Shown here one piece after another: positions 42,005-52,061 of a stretch of DNA of 64,000 nt (positions are counted from its first letter, which is position 1; every line of letters starts with the position of its first letter). The notes below the pieces were generated by a model, which did not search any database, was not told where the DNA came from, and was given only the letters and a program-made list of their open reading frames with translations. The DNA comes from VRUE01 sp963807425 (GTDB lineage Bacteria > Actinomycetota > Thermoleophilia > Solirubrobacterales > 70-9). The stretch spans positions 124,001 to 188,000 of the forward strand of contig CAWEBZ010000014.1 in assembly GCA_963807425.1 (NCBI GenBank), given 5' to 3'. The position numbers and the translations under genes were made by a program.

Positions 42005-45000
42005 GTGAGACGCCAAGCGAAGGCCATCGTCGCCATCTCGGCCATGCTGTTGACCCTCGCCTTGGGCGTCACGCTCGCGGGAGCGGTAGCACCCGTGGTG
42101 ACGATCGATCCCGGCGTCACCTCGGTCTCCTACACCTCCGCTCATGTTTCGGGGACCGTCGATCCCCAAGATCAGGAAACCTTCTACTTCTTCCAGTACT
42201 CCAAGGACCCGGTCAACGAAGGCTGGAGCAACGGCCCAGGGGCCGTTCAGGATCCGCCCGTCCCGAATCCGGTCCCCGCGGGCTCTGGCCCGACTGCCGT
42301 CGCCGACGATCTCGCCGGACTCACTCCGGGAACCGAATACGAGGTTCGCCTGGTAGCCGAAAACGCCGACGGGCAGACGGTCTCGGCTGAGCCGAGTCCG
42401 ACCTTCACAACCGATCCGGTGGCCCCCCCGAGCGTCTCGATCGACCCGGTCGCGATCTTCACCGGCACGACGGCTCACTTCACCGGAACGATCGATCCCA
42501 ACGCACCGGAAGCGGCGCCGACCTCCCCAGGGGTCGAAGCCGGTTTCAGAGTTAACTGGCACTTCGAGTGCACGCCGGCATGCCCGGGGCTCCAGGGGGG
42601 GCAGATCGCGGCCGACAACGACAGCCACGACGTCGAAGTCGATGCAAGCGGGCTCGAGCCCAATACCGACTACGAAGTGACGTTGGTTGCCTCGAACGCC
42701 GGGGGGTCGGCGAGCGGGGGGCCGGAGAGCTTCGAAACGAGCCAGGTTGCACCTGAGGTGCGTGCGCTCTATGCGGGCGACCTTGGAGTAAATGAGGCGA
42801 CCCTCGCTGCCAGCATCAACCCCAAGAACTCTCCGGTCACCTACCAGTTCGAATGGGGAACCGACGAGAGCTACGGCAACGCAGCTCCAGCTACCTCCCA
42901 GGCCCTTGGTGCCGAAGACAACGCCTTTCACGTCGTAACCGTGCCACTGAGCGGGTTGCAACCTGGCACGACTTACCACTTCCGGGTGGTGGCCACGAAC
43001 ACCGATACCTCTGAGGTGATCCACGGCGTCGACCGTTCCGTCACAACTCAGGCCAACGCCATGCCGAACGTTGCTGGCCTGCCCGACGGCAGAGTCTACG
43101 AGAAGGTTTCGCCCACACAGAAGAACGGTGCCGATATAGACCGAGCGAGTGGCTCTAGCGCAGTTTCGGGTCGTGTAGCTCAGGTAGCAATGAATGGGGA
43201 CACTGTGGTGTTCGGAGCCAAATTGAACTTTGGCGGCGATGGCGCCCCTTCGTACTCGCAATACATCAGTACTCGCGGTTCGCAGGGATGGACGACCAGG
43301 GGGATCTCACCGCGCGCCGAGCCGGATCCTAAATTTCCATCCGAAGTCGCGAAGTATCGCTGGTTCTCCGATGACCTATCCAGTGGGGTCGTAGTAGTCC
43401 CGCATACAGCACTGAATCCCGGCGATCCCGGCGATGACCGCGATCTTTATCGGTGGTCCGGGCTCGACGATTCATTCAGTCGGATCACCGTTCCGTCAGT
43501 GCCCTTGGCGCCCGGGGCGCTCACAAAATCCTTTCTTCCCGTATACGACGCATCCGCCGATGGAAGCCACATCGTCTTCGGTTCGACCGTGCCGCTTGCC
43601 CCTGGCCCGGTGTACGAGGGAGTCTACGAGTGGACCAATGGGCAGCTCCGCAACGTCGGAATTTCATCCGGCGGCAATCCCGTAGAGCATGCGGCTGTAG
43701 GTAACGGAGTCTCTCCAACGGAAGGCATCCATGCAGGTGACAACATCATCTCCGACGATGGATCGCGGATCTTCTTCAGCACACGCAACGGAGTCACCGG
43801 ACAGCAACAGACTCTTGCCGTCCGGGAGAACGGCACAAGCACCCGCGAGATCGCCTCGAACCTCACTGGCAACTCTCCTCCAGTCTTTCAAGCCGCGAAG
43901 CCTTCTGATGGCTCGGTGGCCTTCTTCACCTCATATGCGCCCCTAACCCCAGACGCCACGGGCCATGGCCAATTCTGTGGAACCTTTCCTGGGAACGTGA
44001 CGGGATGTCCCGATCTCTTCCGTTGGGATGCCAGTGCCAGCCCAGGGAACGACCTCACGGATCTCACCAGTGCCGATCCCGATGGTGGAGGCGTGCTGGG
44101 CGTCCTTGGCATTAGCGACGATGCTACAAAAGTCTACTTTGCCGCCACTGGCGATCTTGCGCCAGGCGCGATTCAAGGTATACCCAACCTGTATCTTTGG
44201 CAGCAAGACTCTGGGGTACAGCTGGTGGCAACCCTGTCTGCCGCGGTCGACCAAGAAACCTACCTCGATAGCGGATTGTGGAGCGATTCACTGCTTAGTG
44301 AAGCTGCTAACGGAGGCAGAGGGACATACGGTAGCCATCCCAGGGTAACTCCCGATGGTCGTTACATCCTATTTCCATCGCATGCGCGAATCACTGCTTA
44401 TGACAATGCTGGCTTCAAGCAGCTCTACCTCTACGACTCGATCAAGGACGAGCTCGTCTGCGCCTCGTGCAATCCGAGAACACTCCAGTCGAGTGCGGAT
44501 TCACATCTGAGCATTCTTACGGACGACAATCCAAATCACCAAGCCAATGGTGTAAACAGGCAACGCTCAATAAATCTAGCCACCGACGGTACCGTTTTCT
44601 TTGACACTCGCGAAGCATTGGTCCCTGGTGACACCAATGGCAAAGTCGATGTGTACGAGTGGAAGAACGGCAGTCCCCATCTCATCTCGAGTGGCGAGAG
44701 TGGAGCCGACTCCACGTTTATGGGGGCAAGTGCCGATGGTGCAAATGTCTTCATCGTTACCAGCCAATCGCTGGTTCGCTCCGATCGCGATGTTCTTCTC
44801 GATGTTTACGACGCGAGGGTCGGAGGGCTCGCTGAGCCAGCGCCGATTCCCGGATGCCAGGGCGACGAGTGCCAGGGCACCCCTACTGCTCCGCCCGCAT
44901 TCACCGATCCCGGGACGTCGAGCCTCTCGGGGGCCGGAAATCCGCAGCCCAAGCTAAAGAAGCACCGTCATAAATCGAGGAAGAAGCGCAGGGGGAAGCA

Positions 45001-45052
45001 CAAAGGTAGGCACCAGCTGGCTGTCAGCAGGTCGATCGGGAAGGCGGGCTGA
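42005..45052 (+). CDS. Secreted FN3-like/beta-propeller surface protein (A1)
   Basis: 1015 residues from GTG 42005, 8 bases after AAGGAGA. Signal peptide (about 1-28), then three FN3-like domains at about 29-137, 140-245 and 250-350 with repeated L-x-P-G-T-x-Y-x-x-R-x-V signatures. The middle (about 360-930) has recurrent SADGSHIVFGS/SDDGSRIFFST-type segments of TolB/PD40 beta-propellers. The end has the DARVGG motif, a Cys pair CQGDECQG, a GAGNPQPKLKK motif and a His/Lys/Arg-rich tail. No enzyme motif is seen. A binding or adhesion role outside the cell is the best guess. It is paired with the next gene. Confidence 0.75.
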   Translation: MRRQAKAIVAISAMLLTLALGVTLAGAVAPVVTIDPGVTSVSYTSAHVSGTVDPQDQETFYFFQYSKDPVNEGWSNGPGAVQDPPVPNPVPAGSGPTAVADDLAGLTPGTEYEVRLVAENADGQTVSAEPSPTFTTDPVAPPSVSIDPVAIFTGTTAHFTGTIDPNAPEAAPTSPGVEAGFRVNWHFECTPACPGLQGGQIAADNDSHDVEVDASGLEPNTDYEVTLVASNAGGSASGGPESFETSQVAPEVRALYAGDLGVNEATLAASINPKNSPVTYQFEWGTDESYGNAAPATSQALGAEDNAFHVVTVPLSGLQPGTTYHFRVVATNTDTSEVIHGVDRSVTTQANAMPNVAGLPDGRVYEKVSPTQKNGADIDRASGSSAVSGRVAQVAMNGDTVVFGAKLNFGGDGAPSYSQYISTRGSQGWTTRGISPRAEPDPKFPSEVAKYRWFSDDLSSGVVVVPHTALNPGDPGDDRDLYRWSGLDDSFSRITVPSVPLAPGALTKSFLPVYDASADGSHIVFGSTVPLAPGPVYEGVYEWTNGQLRNVGISSGGNPVEHAAVGNGVSPTEGIHAGDNIISDDGSRIFFSTRNGVTGQQQTLAVRENGTSTREIASNLTGNSPPVFQAAKPSDGSVAFFTSYAPLTPDATGHGQFCGTFPGNVTGCPDLFRWDASASPGNDLTDLTSADPDGGGVLGVLGISDDATKVYFAATGDLAPGAIQGIPNLYLWQQDSGVQLVATLSAAVDQETYLDSGLWSDSLLSEAANGGRGTYGSHPRVTPDGRYILFPSHARITAYDNAGFKQLYLYDSIKDELVCASCNPRTLQSSADSHLSILTDDNPNHQANGVNRQRSINLATDGTVFFDTREALVPGDTNGKVDVYEWKNGSPHLISSGESGADSTFMGASADGANVFIVTSQSLVRSDRDVLLDVYDARVGGLAEPAPIPGCQGDECQGTPTAPPAFTDPGTSSLSGAGNPQPKLKKHRHKSRKKRRGKHKGRHQLAVSRSIGKAG

Positions 45053-45053
45053 G

Positions 45054-48000
45054 ATGCGCAAGGCACGTATGGGGCATTCGTATGACAGAAGCGCACAACC
45101 TGATCGCCTTTGGGCACTCGAGGGGGGGACGATGATCGAAAAGGACCGCGTGGCAGGTAGCCGCTCGCGTAGCCATTCCCGAATTCAACGCGGTTGGCGA
45201 AAGGTGGCTTGCCTGGTAGTCGCGGGGTGCATCCTGCTGTCTCTTTCCGTCCCGGTATCCGCTGGTGCGGCATTTGGCATCGCAAGCTGGGATGGCGACT
45301 GGACGGTAGATCAAAGCGGCGCCGCGGTTACCCAGGCTGGCGGTCACCCCTACGCGAGCTCTGCGAGCTTCGATTTCAATACGAAGCCCCATCCCCTAGG
45401 TGGAGTGACGGTCGACGGAGCAGTACGCAATGTCCGCGTAGATCTGCCACCTGGCTTGATCGGAGCGCCTAATGCGGTGCCAACCTGCACCCTCGCGGAG
45501 CTGGTACCCGATACGGCTAACGCCGATTTCCCTCTTTCAGACTGTCCACTCAGCAGCCTCGTCGGAAACGTGGCACTACGATTTGACACGGGTCCGGAAT
45601 TCGCGGGAATTATCCCCCTCCTGGTGCCACTTTTCAATATGGAGCCCCCACCGGGTGCACCCGCACAGTTTGGGTTTCCCGTCTCAGGCTTTCCGGTCCT
45701 CTTGACGGCGGACGTTCGCACGGATGGAGACTATGGTCTGAGTCTCAACGTACGTAACATCAATCAAACCCTTGTGTTTGCTGGCTCCAAAACCACTTTC
45801 TGGGGCTTGCCGTCAGATCCAAGCCACGACACGCAACGGTGCCTCGGTATGTTCGTCTTTGAGACGGAATGCACCGGCGAGCCAGGTACCGCATTGGGTC
45901 CGAACTCCTATCCTCTCGCCAATCCAAAGCCCTTCCTCAGGAACCCGACCTCCTGCACGCCTGCTGGCGTGGGCAAGCCGGTCGACCTCCATGTGGACTC
46001 CTGGCAGCAGCCGATGCAAAGCGATGACGCCAGCTTCGTCACCCATCGACCTGGCGATCCTCTGACGCAGGTTGGCAATGACGGTTGCGACGTCGTTCCG
46101 TTTGGGCCAGACATTACGGTTCAACCCGCCACCCATCAGGCAGATTCACCTACGGGTCTGGAGGTGGAGCTGACTGTTCCCGAAGACGGCCTCAACAATC
46201 CTGACGGTATAGGTCAATCGGACCTCAAAAAGGTTGTGGTTAAGCTTCCGGAGGGGATGACGGTCAACCCGTCTTACGCGGACGGGGTCGAGGTATGTAG
46301 CGCTGATGAGATTGGACTGGAGTCGACCAATCCGCCACGCTTCAATCTCGAGCCGCCAACCTGCCCCGAGGCCTCGAAGATTGGCACCGTTCACATTGAG
46401 ACGCCGTTGGTAAATGAAGCTCTCGACGGATCACTGATCGCGGCGCAGTCAAACGACGATTCAAGTGCAGGACACGAGAACCCCTTCGACTCCCTCGTCG
46501 CCCTTTATATCGTCGCGGAGGGGGCAGGGACCCGTGTGAAGCTCGCAGGCGACGTCGCCCTGAACGAGGCCACCGGCCAGCTGGTCACCACCTTCGACGA
46601 AAACCCCCAGGTCCCGTTCAGCCGCTTCACGCTGAAGTTCAAGGGAGGCCCCAGGGCACCGCTCGTAACCCCATCGACCTGCGGCACCTACACCTCGGTC
46701 GCCGAGCTCTCGCCCTGGGCTAGACCCGACCGGCCGATTGCCGACAGCGACTCGTTCAAAATCGATACGGCTCCAAACGGCGCCCCCTGCTCCACAACCC
46801 CTGGCAACCGTCCCTTCAACCCAGTCCTGCGCGCAGGCACCCTCAACCCCTCGGCCGGCTCCTACTCCCCCTTCGTCCTGCGCATGTCGCGCAACGACGG
46901 CGAACAGGAGATCACCTCCTTTGAGTCCGCCCTGCCACCGGGCCTAGTGGCAAAGCTCGCAGGCACCTCCCAATGCTCCGATGCCGCTCTTGCAGCCGCA
47001 GCGCAGAAGACCGGCAAGGCAGAGAAGGCATTCCCATCCTGTCCCGCCTCGAGCAGGATCGGCACCGCCCTCTCGGGATCAGGCTCAGGCCAGATCCTCA
47101 CCTACGTCCCAGGCTCGGTCTACCTCGCCGGCCCCTACAACGGAGCCCCTCTCTCGGTGGCGACGATCGTCCCCGCCGCGGTAGGCCCCTTCGACGTCGG
47201 CACGATCGTGGTCAGAGCGGCGCTCAGAATCGACCCCGAAACCGCCAAGGTCTCGGTAGACCCCGTCCCGATCCCCTACATCAGGGAGGGCATCGCCCTG
47301 CACGTCCGCGACATCAGGGTGATCCTCGACAAAGAGAACTTCACCCTCAACCCGACCAGCTGCGACCCGAAGGCTGTGACGGCGAGGATGCTCGGCACCG
47401 GAGCTAACTTCGCGATCCCAAACGACGACGTCCCAGTCGACCTCACAGAGCGCTTCCAGGTAGCCAACTGCGCCGCCCTCCCCTTCAAGCCCAAGCTCTC
47501 CTTCCGCCTCAAAGGCGGCACCAAGCGAGGCCAGTTCCCCGCCTTCCAGGCAACGCTGAAGGCAAGGCCAGGCGACGCGAACCTGGCAAAGACGACGGTC
47601 GTCCTGCCTCGATCGGAGTTCATCGAACAGGGCCACATCAGGACCGTCTGCACGAGGCCCCAGTTCAAAGCCCAGCAATGCCCCCCAGGATCGATCTACG
47701 GCCACGCCAAAGCGATAACCCCTCTCTTCGACACCCCCCTGGAAGGACCGGTCTACCTCAGAGCCAACGGAGGCGAAAGAGTCCTCCCAGACCTAGTCGT
47801 CTCCTTGAAGAACGGAGAGATCGAGGTAGCCCTCGCCGGCTTCATCGACTCGGTCAAAGGCGAAGGCAGAGTCAGAAACGCCTTCAACGTGATCCCCGAC
47901 GCCCCCGTGACCAAGTTCACCTTGAACATGCTCGGCGGCAAACGAGGCCTGCTGGTCAACCACCTCGACCTCTGTGAGGTCACCTCCAGAGCCGACGTGA

Positions 48001-48089
48001 AGATGGTCGGCCAGAACGGCAAGGTCGTGCAGGCCAGGCCGAAGATGGGGACTTCGTGTGGGGGCGAGGGGCGTAAGGGGCAGCGCTAG
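45054..48089 (+). CDS. Secreted four-module Cys-rich protein (B1)
   Basis: 1011 residues from ATG 45054, one base after the A1 stop; an ATG at 45132 with GAGGGGGGAC upstream also keeps the signal peptide. Four copies of one module, at about residues 122-297, 389-542, 622-766 and 843-1000. Each has a strand with P-P/E-G, a Cys, a C-P-x-x-S-x-I-G motif, a YL-x-G strand and a late N-P-T-S-C or LVNHLDLC end. The last module contains PRSEFIEQGHIRTVCTR and ends with MGTSCGG plus a basic tip. No enzyme motif. The domain plan resembles the single-module secreted paralogues elsewhere in the window. A UUCG-loop terminator follows. Confidence 0.75.
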   Translation: MRKARMGHSYDRSAQPDRLWALEGGTMIEKDRVAGSRSRSHSRIQRGWRKVACLVVAGCILLSLSVPVSAGAAFGIASWDGDWTVDQSGAAVTQAGGHPYASSASFDFNTKPHPLGGVTVDGAVRNVRVDLPPGLIGAPNAVPTCTLAELVPDTANADFPLSDCPLSSLVGNVALRFDTGPEFAGIIPLLVPLFNMEPPPGAPAQFGFPVSGFPVLLTADVRTDGDYGLSLNVRNINQTLVFAGSKTTFWGLPSDPSHDTQRCLGMFVFETECTGEPGTALGPNSYPLANPKPFLRNPTSCTPAGVGKPVDLHVDSWQQPMQSDDASFVTHRPGDPLTQVGNDGCDVVPFGPDITVQPATHQADSPTGLEVELTVPEDGLNNPDGIGQSDLKKVVVKLPEGMTVNPSYADGVEVCSADEIGLESTNPPRFNLEPPTCPEASKIGTVHIETPLVNEALDGSLIAAQSNDDSSAGHENPFDSLVALYIVAEGAGTRVKLAGDVALNEATGQLVTTFDENPQVPFSRFTLKFKGGPRAPLVTPSTCGTYTSVAELSPWARPDRPIADSDSFKIDTAPNGAPCSTTPGNRPFNPVLRAGTLNPSAGSYSPFVLRMSRNDGEQEITSFESALPPGLVAKLAGTSQCSDAALAAAAQKTGKAEKAFPSCPASSRIGTALSGSGSGQILTYVPGSVYLAGPYNGAPLSVATIVPAAVGPFDVGTIVVRAALRIDPETAKVSVDPVPIPYIREGIALHVRDIRVILDKENFTLNPTSCDPKAVTARMLGTGANFAIPNDDVPVDLTERFQVANCAALPFKPKLSFRLKGGTKRGQFPAFQATLKARPGDANLAKTTVVLPRSEFIEQGHIRTVCTRPQFKAQQCPPGSIYGHAKAITPLFDTPLEGPVYLRANGGERVLPDLVVSLKNGEIEVALAGFIDSVKGEGRVRNAFNVIPDAPVTKFTLNMLGGKRGLLVNHLDLCEVTSRADVKMVGQNGKVVQARPKMGTSCGGEGRKGQR

Positions 48090-48129
48090 AGGAGTCGCCT
48101 GCAAGCGCCCTGGGGCGCCTAGATTCCCC

Positions 48130-48170
48130 AAGCCGCGGCGACCTTCGGGTTGTCGCGGCTTTTCTCTTTC
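48130..48170 (+). terminator. UUCG-loop Rho-independent terminator of operon 1
   Basis: A 14-bp stem (48130-48143 with 48148-48161) closes a TTCG loop, followed by a T-rich run. The same hairpin at 55400-55440 differs by paired substitutions (C-G to T-A at 48139/48152; G-T to G-C at 48140/48151), which supports a folded RNA. Confidence 0.9.
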
Positions 48171-48204
48171 TAGAGCCGTTTAACACCTAGAAACAAATTT
48201 GTCC

Positions 48205-48234
48205 TTGACATTTGTAGAACTCGTTGTCTACCCT
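48205..48234 (+). promoter_or_regulatory. Promoter of surface-protein operon 2
   Basis: -35 TTGACA at 48205-48210, 18-base spacer, -10-like TACCCT at 48229-48234. Promoter 3 has the same boxes and spacing. A 10-base palindrome ACAAATTTGT lies just upstream at 48193-48202. Confidence 0.65.
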
Positions 48235-48297
48235 GTGCTTCGAACTTCGGGAAACACGAGTGTCCACCGACGCCGTGTCCACCGGATCACAGGGAAA

Positions 48298-48373
48298 CAG
48301 GGAAACCGAGCCCACGGGGGCCGCCTAGGGAAGCGGCCGGCAGAGGGGCTCACGGGACAAGGAGAGCGATTTC
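48298..48373 (+). ncRNA. Conserved potentially structured leader, copy 2
   Basis: Matches copy 1 through GGGAAACCGAGCCCACGG and the CGGGACAAGGAGAG end. GAGCCC at 48308-48313 can pair with GGGCTC near 48346-48351. The inner stem is GGCCGC/GCGGCC, longer than in copy 1. A CTTCGGGAAACACGAGTGTC segment upstream is shared only with copy 3. Confidence 0.55.
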
Positions 48374-51300
48374 GTGAGACACGACGCGAAGGGATCCACC
48401 TCATGCAACGCGCCGAGCCCCACCTTCGGTGCACGTCGCGCCGCCACGTTCTGGATCCTTCTTGCGGTCTCAATTGGTTTCCTCGTGAGCGCAACCGGGT
48501 CGGCGACGGCGGCAACCGTCAACACGCACGTGTTCTCCTCCTCCTTCGACGGCACCGGCACCGTGCCCATCGGGTCATTCGCGAACGTCAGTCAGGTGGC
48601 CACGCACCACGCAAGTGGAAGGGTCTACGTAATCGATGCCGGCCACAATGCGGTGGCACAGTTCGATGCATCGGGAACCCCTCTGGAATTCAGCTCCAGC
48701 CAGCTACCGCCCGGCTCGACCGCTCTGACCGGGTCTAATACGCCTCAGGGCTCCTTCAGTTTCTACACCGATGTCAACGAATTCGCTTCTCCTGAACCCG
48801 ATATAGCTGTCGACAACTCCGGTGGTCCCACCGACGGCCGCATCTATGTGGTGTCCGAAAGCTATCGCGTGCTCGCGTTTGCGCCCTCGGGGGAATATCT
48901 ATTTCAGATACAAAGGAAAGAAGAATTCGGTCTAATCTATACGGCAACCAGCGATGCAAGCGGTCACCTCTGGACCGGCGCCTCTGCAGGTGCTATGCCT
49001 TTCATCCACACAGAGTTCGGCACCGCCGGTACGCCACCATCACCTATCGGTGGCTTCAGCAGTGTGGCAGAACAGGTAAGCACCTTTGATTTCGCATTTG
49101 ATTCAACCGATCAGCTCTTTGCCGTTTCCCTTTATTCAGATCAAAGCCTGAAAACTCGCGTCGACCGGTACAGTCCCGATGGAGATTTTGAGGCGACTGT
49201 CGACGCCGATCTTGCTTCGGCAGTCGCAATCGATCCTTCCACCGACTCCGTCCTCGTCGCAGGCGATGGAGAGATTCGTGAGCACGATGATCAAGGCCCG
49301 CGGGACACTTTTGGCGTCTCGGAGCTCGGCACCGCCAACGGCATAGCCGGGGCTCTCAATGGGAATGTCTACGTCGCGGACGCGGAGAAAAACCAGGTCG
49401 CAATTTTCGAACCGGGGACAACCACTGCGCCCGATGCCAGCATCGATCCACCCTCTGAGATCGAGACGAAATCCGCCACCTTCACGGGCACGGTCAATCC
49501 GCTCGGGTTTCCAACCAGCTATCGCTTTGAATACCGCTTCCTCGGCAGTTCTGAATCATGGCAGCAGACACCCGCCCAGGATGCCGGAAACGGTACCTCT
49601 GACGTTCCGGCTCTCGCCGAGGTCGAGGGGCTCGAAGTCGGCTCCCAGTACGAAGTTCGCCTCGTTGCAACCGACACTGAACGGAAGGTCTCGTTCCGTA
49701 CTCCGGTTGAGGCATTCACCACGGACCCCGTCCCGCCCGTCGTCGAGACCGTCGGCTGGCCTTACCGCACTTCGACCTCGGTCAATCTCGCGGCTCGGAT
49801 CAACCCGCGCAACACCGAGACGAGCTACTACTTCGAGTACGGGACAACGAGCGGTTATGGCTCGAAACTGCCAGCGAGCGAAAATGGCGACGCCGGAGCT
49901 GGCGGCCTCAGCAGACTCGTCCTAGAGGAGCTGACCGGTCTAGCGCCGGATACGACGATTCATTACCGCATCGTGGCGTCGAATACCGCGGGAACGGTTA
50001 CCGGAGAGGATTGGATCGTCACGACTCGCTCGACCGACGAGATCGGGGACCACGGCCGGCTGCCGGGACCGCCGGAGAGCGATCGTGCATACGAGCAGGT
50101 CAATATTCCAAACACGAATGGAAACCCAGTGGGGGCCTTTTCGGCGGCTTCGAGTGACGGCAACCGGGTTCTATACACGATCAGTGGCGGTACCGAACTG
50201 GCAGAGACCGGTTCGCAGTCCCCGTATATCGCCGAGCGCACCGATTCGGGATGGATAAGTACGAGCATCCAGCCGCCGCGTAAAGACGCCGATGTGACGT
50301 TCACCCTGTATCCGGGAGTTAATTCAGATCTCTCCAAAGTAGTCAACTATGGAACCGATCGGCCGGGGGACGTCACCTTTTGGGAACTGACGCCTGGCAT
50401 GGGCCCGAGATCCTTTGGGGATGTCTTCTCCGGCGGCCTCGGCGGCCTCTGGGCGCTCAGCTCTTCGCGCGATCTCTCGACCGTGTTGATGTCGGACGGC
50501 GGGCATCTCTATGAGCTGACCGACACAGGACGTGAGATTGTCGATCTGCTGCCCGACGGTTCACCGTCGCTTTGCGGGCCCGGAAATGGCGCACTGCCTT
50601 GGGGCTGGCACGCCGGCAGCTACGTCTTTGTGTCTTGGCCGGAGCGACACCAGATCGCGGCAGATGGTTCGCACATGGTGTTCAACACCTCGCCAGGCAG
50701 CGAGTGCGGTGAAGATGCGATCCAGCTGTACATCCGTCACGCGGGCGAGACGGGGAGCTTGATCGACGGGGAGACCGAGTTGATCTCGGGCCCACCCTTG
50801 TCAGGCCCAGACTGGCCGGCGCTCTTCGTCTCGGCCACGCCTGGGGACGAGGGTGACCCTAATCCCCGGATCTTCTTCCTGACCAAGTCGCAGCTCTCGC
50901 CCGAGGACGAGATCGAGGCTGGCCCGGTTCCATCCAGTCCGTTTGTAGACCCCCGCGGCGCCGATCTATACAGCTATGCCGTGAACAGCGGAGAGGTCGA
51001 TTGCCTGACCTGCGTTGTGCCCCATGCTGATGTAATAGCAGCAAGTTCAGCCGGCCATCTCGACACCTACCGTTCCATCGCAGTGGCCCGGGATGGCTCG
51101 AAGATTTTCTTCTCGTCGTCGAATGCGTTCATCGATGGCCAGGGCACTATCGGTGCGGCAAACATTTACCGTTATGACGTGGCGAGCGACGAGCTCGCTT
51201 ATGTTGCCACTACGACGGAGCCCGGCGAGAGTCTCGAGTCATCGGTCGGCATCGATCCCACCAATGGGGAGGCTCTGAACGAGGATGGTTCTGTGTTGGT

Positions 51301-52033
51301 CTTCAGGTCCGCGGCACAGAGCCTGAACCAGCTCAGCGATAGTGACAACGGGGGGGTCTCGCAGTACTACCGCTACGACGATCGAGATCGCTCGCTTGTC
51401 TGCGTCTCCTGTCCACCGAACGGGGCCGCTGTCCAAAGCGTTCCACTGATCATGTCTAGCGAAAACGTAAGAGAGCCTCGTGTCACACCTCTATCGGCAG
51501 ACGGGGATGTCTACTTCGCTACACCGGAGTCGCTTCTCCCGGTCGACCAGAACACAGCCGGCCCGGGCCAGAGTCCAGATTCGGGCACCGACATCTACGA
51601 GTGGCGGGATGGCCGGGTGATGCTGGTCACCGACGGGATCACGTCGCACGCCAAAGGCCAGCAACCTGCGGTGATGGGAAGCTCAACCAGTGGTCGCGAT
51701 GTCTACTTCACGGCCACGGCTCGGCTGACTGCCGACGTCACCGACGGGTTCGCGAAGCTCTTCGACGCGCGCATCGGCGGCGGCTTCGACTTCCCACCGC
51801 CGCCCCCACCCTGCTCACTGGACGTCTGCCAGGGCGAAGCCAAAGGTGTCCCCGACGACCCGACCTCGGGCAGCAGCAGGTTCATCGGCCCCGGCAACCC
51901 GAAGCCGAAGCTCAAGAAACGCCGCAAGGCGAGGTGCAGGGCAAAGCCACGTGGTGGCACCAAGCAGCGCAGCTCGCGCAGGTGCCAGAAGAGCTCCCGA
52001 TCCCGTAACAACGACGCCAGCAAGCGTGGCTGA
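48374..52033 (+). CDS. Secreted NHL/FN3/beta-propeller surface protein (A2)
   Basis: 1219 residues from GTG 48374. A basic 25-residue N-region is followed by a signal helix (about 25-47). An NHL/SMP-like first propeller covers about 50-350 (VATHHASGRVYVIDAGHNAV, NGNVYVADAEKNQVAIFEPG). Two FN3-like domains lie at about 355-552. A PD40-like second propeller (about 560-1125) has many S-x-D-G-x-x-V/I-x-F segments. The tail has FDARIGGGF, a Pro run, CSLDVCQG, a GPGNPKPKLKK motif and a Lys/Arg-rich end. Same tail plan as A1 and A3. Probably binds a glycan or surface ligand; this is inference. Confidence 0.75.
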   Translation: MRHDAKGSTSCNAPSPTFGARRAATFWILLAVSIGFLVSATGSATAATVNTHVFSSSFDGTGTVPIGSFANVSQVATHHASGRVYVIDAGHNAVAQFDASGTPLEFSSSQLPPGSTALTGSNTPQGSFSFYTDVNEFASPEPDIAVDNSGGPTDGRIYVVSESYRVLAFAPSGEYLFQIQRKEEFGLIYTATSDASGHLWTGASAGAMPFIHTEFGTAGTPPSPIGGFSSVAEQVSTFDFAFDSTDQLFAVSLYSDQSLKTRVDRYSPDGDFEATVDADLASAVAIDPSTDSVLVAGDGEIREHDDQGPRDTFGVSELGTANGIAGALNGNVYVADAEKNQVAIFEPGTTTAPDASIDPPSEIETKSATFTGTVNPLGFPTSYRFEYRFLGSSESWQQTPAQDAGNGTSDVPALAEVEGLEVGSQYEVRLVATDTERKVSFRTPVEAFTTDPVPPVVETVGWPYRTSTSVNLAARINPRNTETSYYFEYGTTSGYGSKLPASENGDAGAGGLSRLVLEELTGLAPDTTIHYRIVASNTAGTVTGEDWIVTTRSTDEIGDHGRLPGPPESDRAYEQVNIPNTNGNPVGAFSAASSDGNRVLYTISGGTELAETGSQSPYIAERTDSGWISTSIQPPRKDADVTFTLYPGVNSDLSKVVNYGTDRPGDVTFWELTPGMGPRSFGDVFSGGLGGLWALSSSRDLSTVLMSDGGHLYELTDTGREIVDLLPDGSPSLCGPGNGALPWGWHAGSYVFVSWPERHQIAADGSHMVFNTSPGSECGEDAIQLYIRHAGETGSLIDGETELISGPPLSGPDWPALFVSATPGDEGDPNPRIFFLTKSQLSPEDEIEAGPVPSSPFVDPRGADLYSYAVNSGEVDCLTCVVPHADVIAASSAGHLDTYRSIAVARDGSKIFFSSSNAFIDGQGTIGAANIYRYDVASDELAYVATTTEPGESLESSVGIDPTNGEALNEDGSVLVFRSAAQSLNQLSDSDNGGVSQYYRYDDRDRSLVCVSCPPNGAAVQSVPLIMSSENVREPRVTPLSADGDVYFATPESLLPVDQNTAGPGQSPDSGTDIYEWRDGRVMLVTDGITSHAKGQQPAVMGSSTSGRDVYFTATARLTADVTDGFAKLFDARIGGGFDFPPPPPPCSLDVCQGEAKGVPDDPTSGSSRFIGPGNPKPKLKKRRKARCRAKPRGGTKQRSSRRCQKSSRSRNNDASKRG

Positions 52034-52061
52034 GCCTCAGATGAGCAAGGAGACCGAGACG

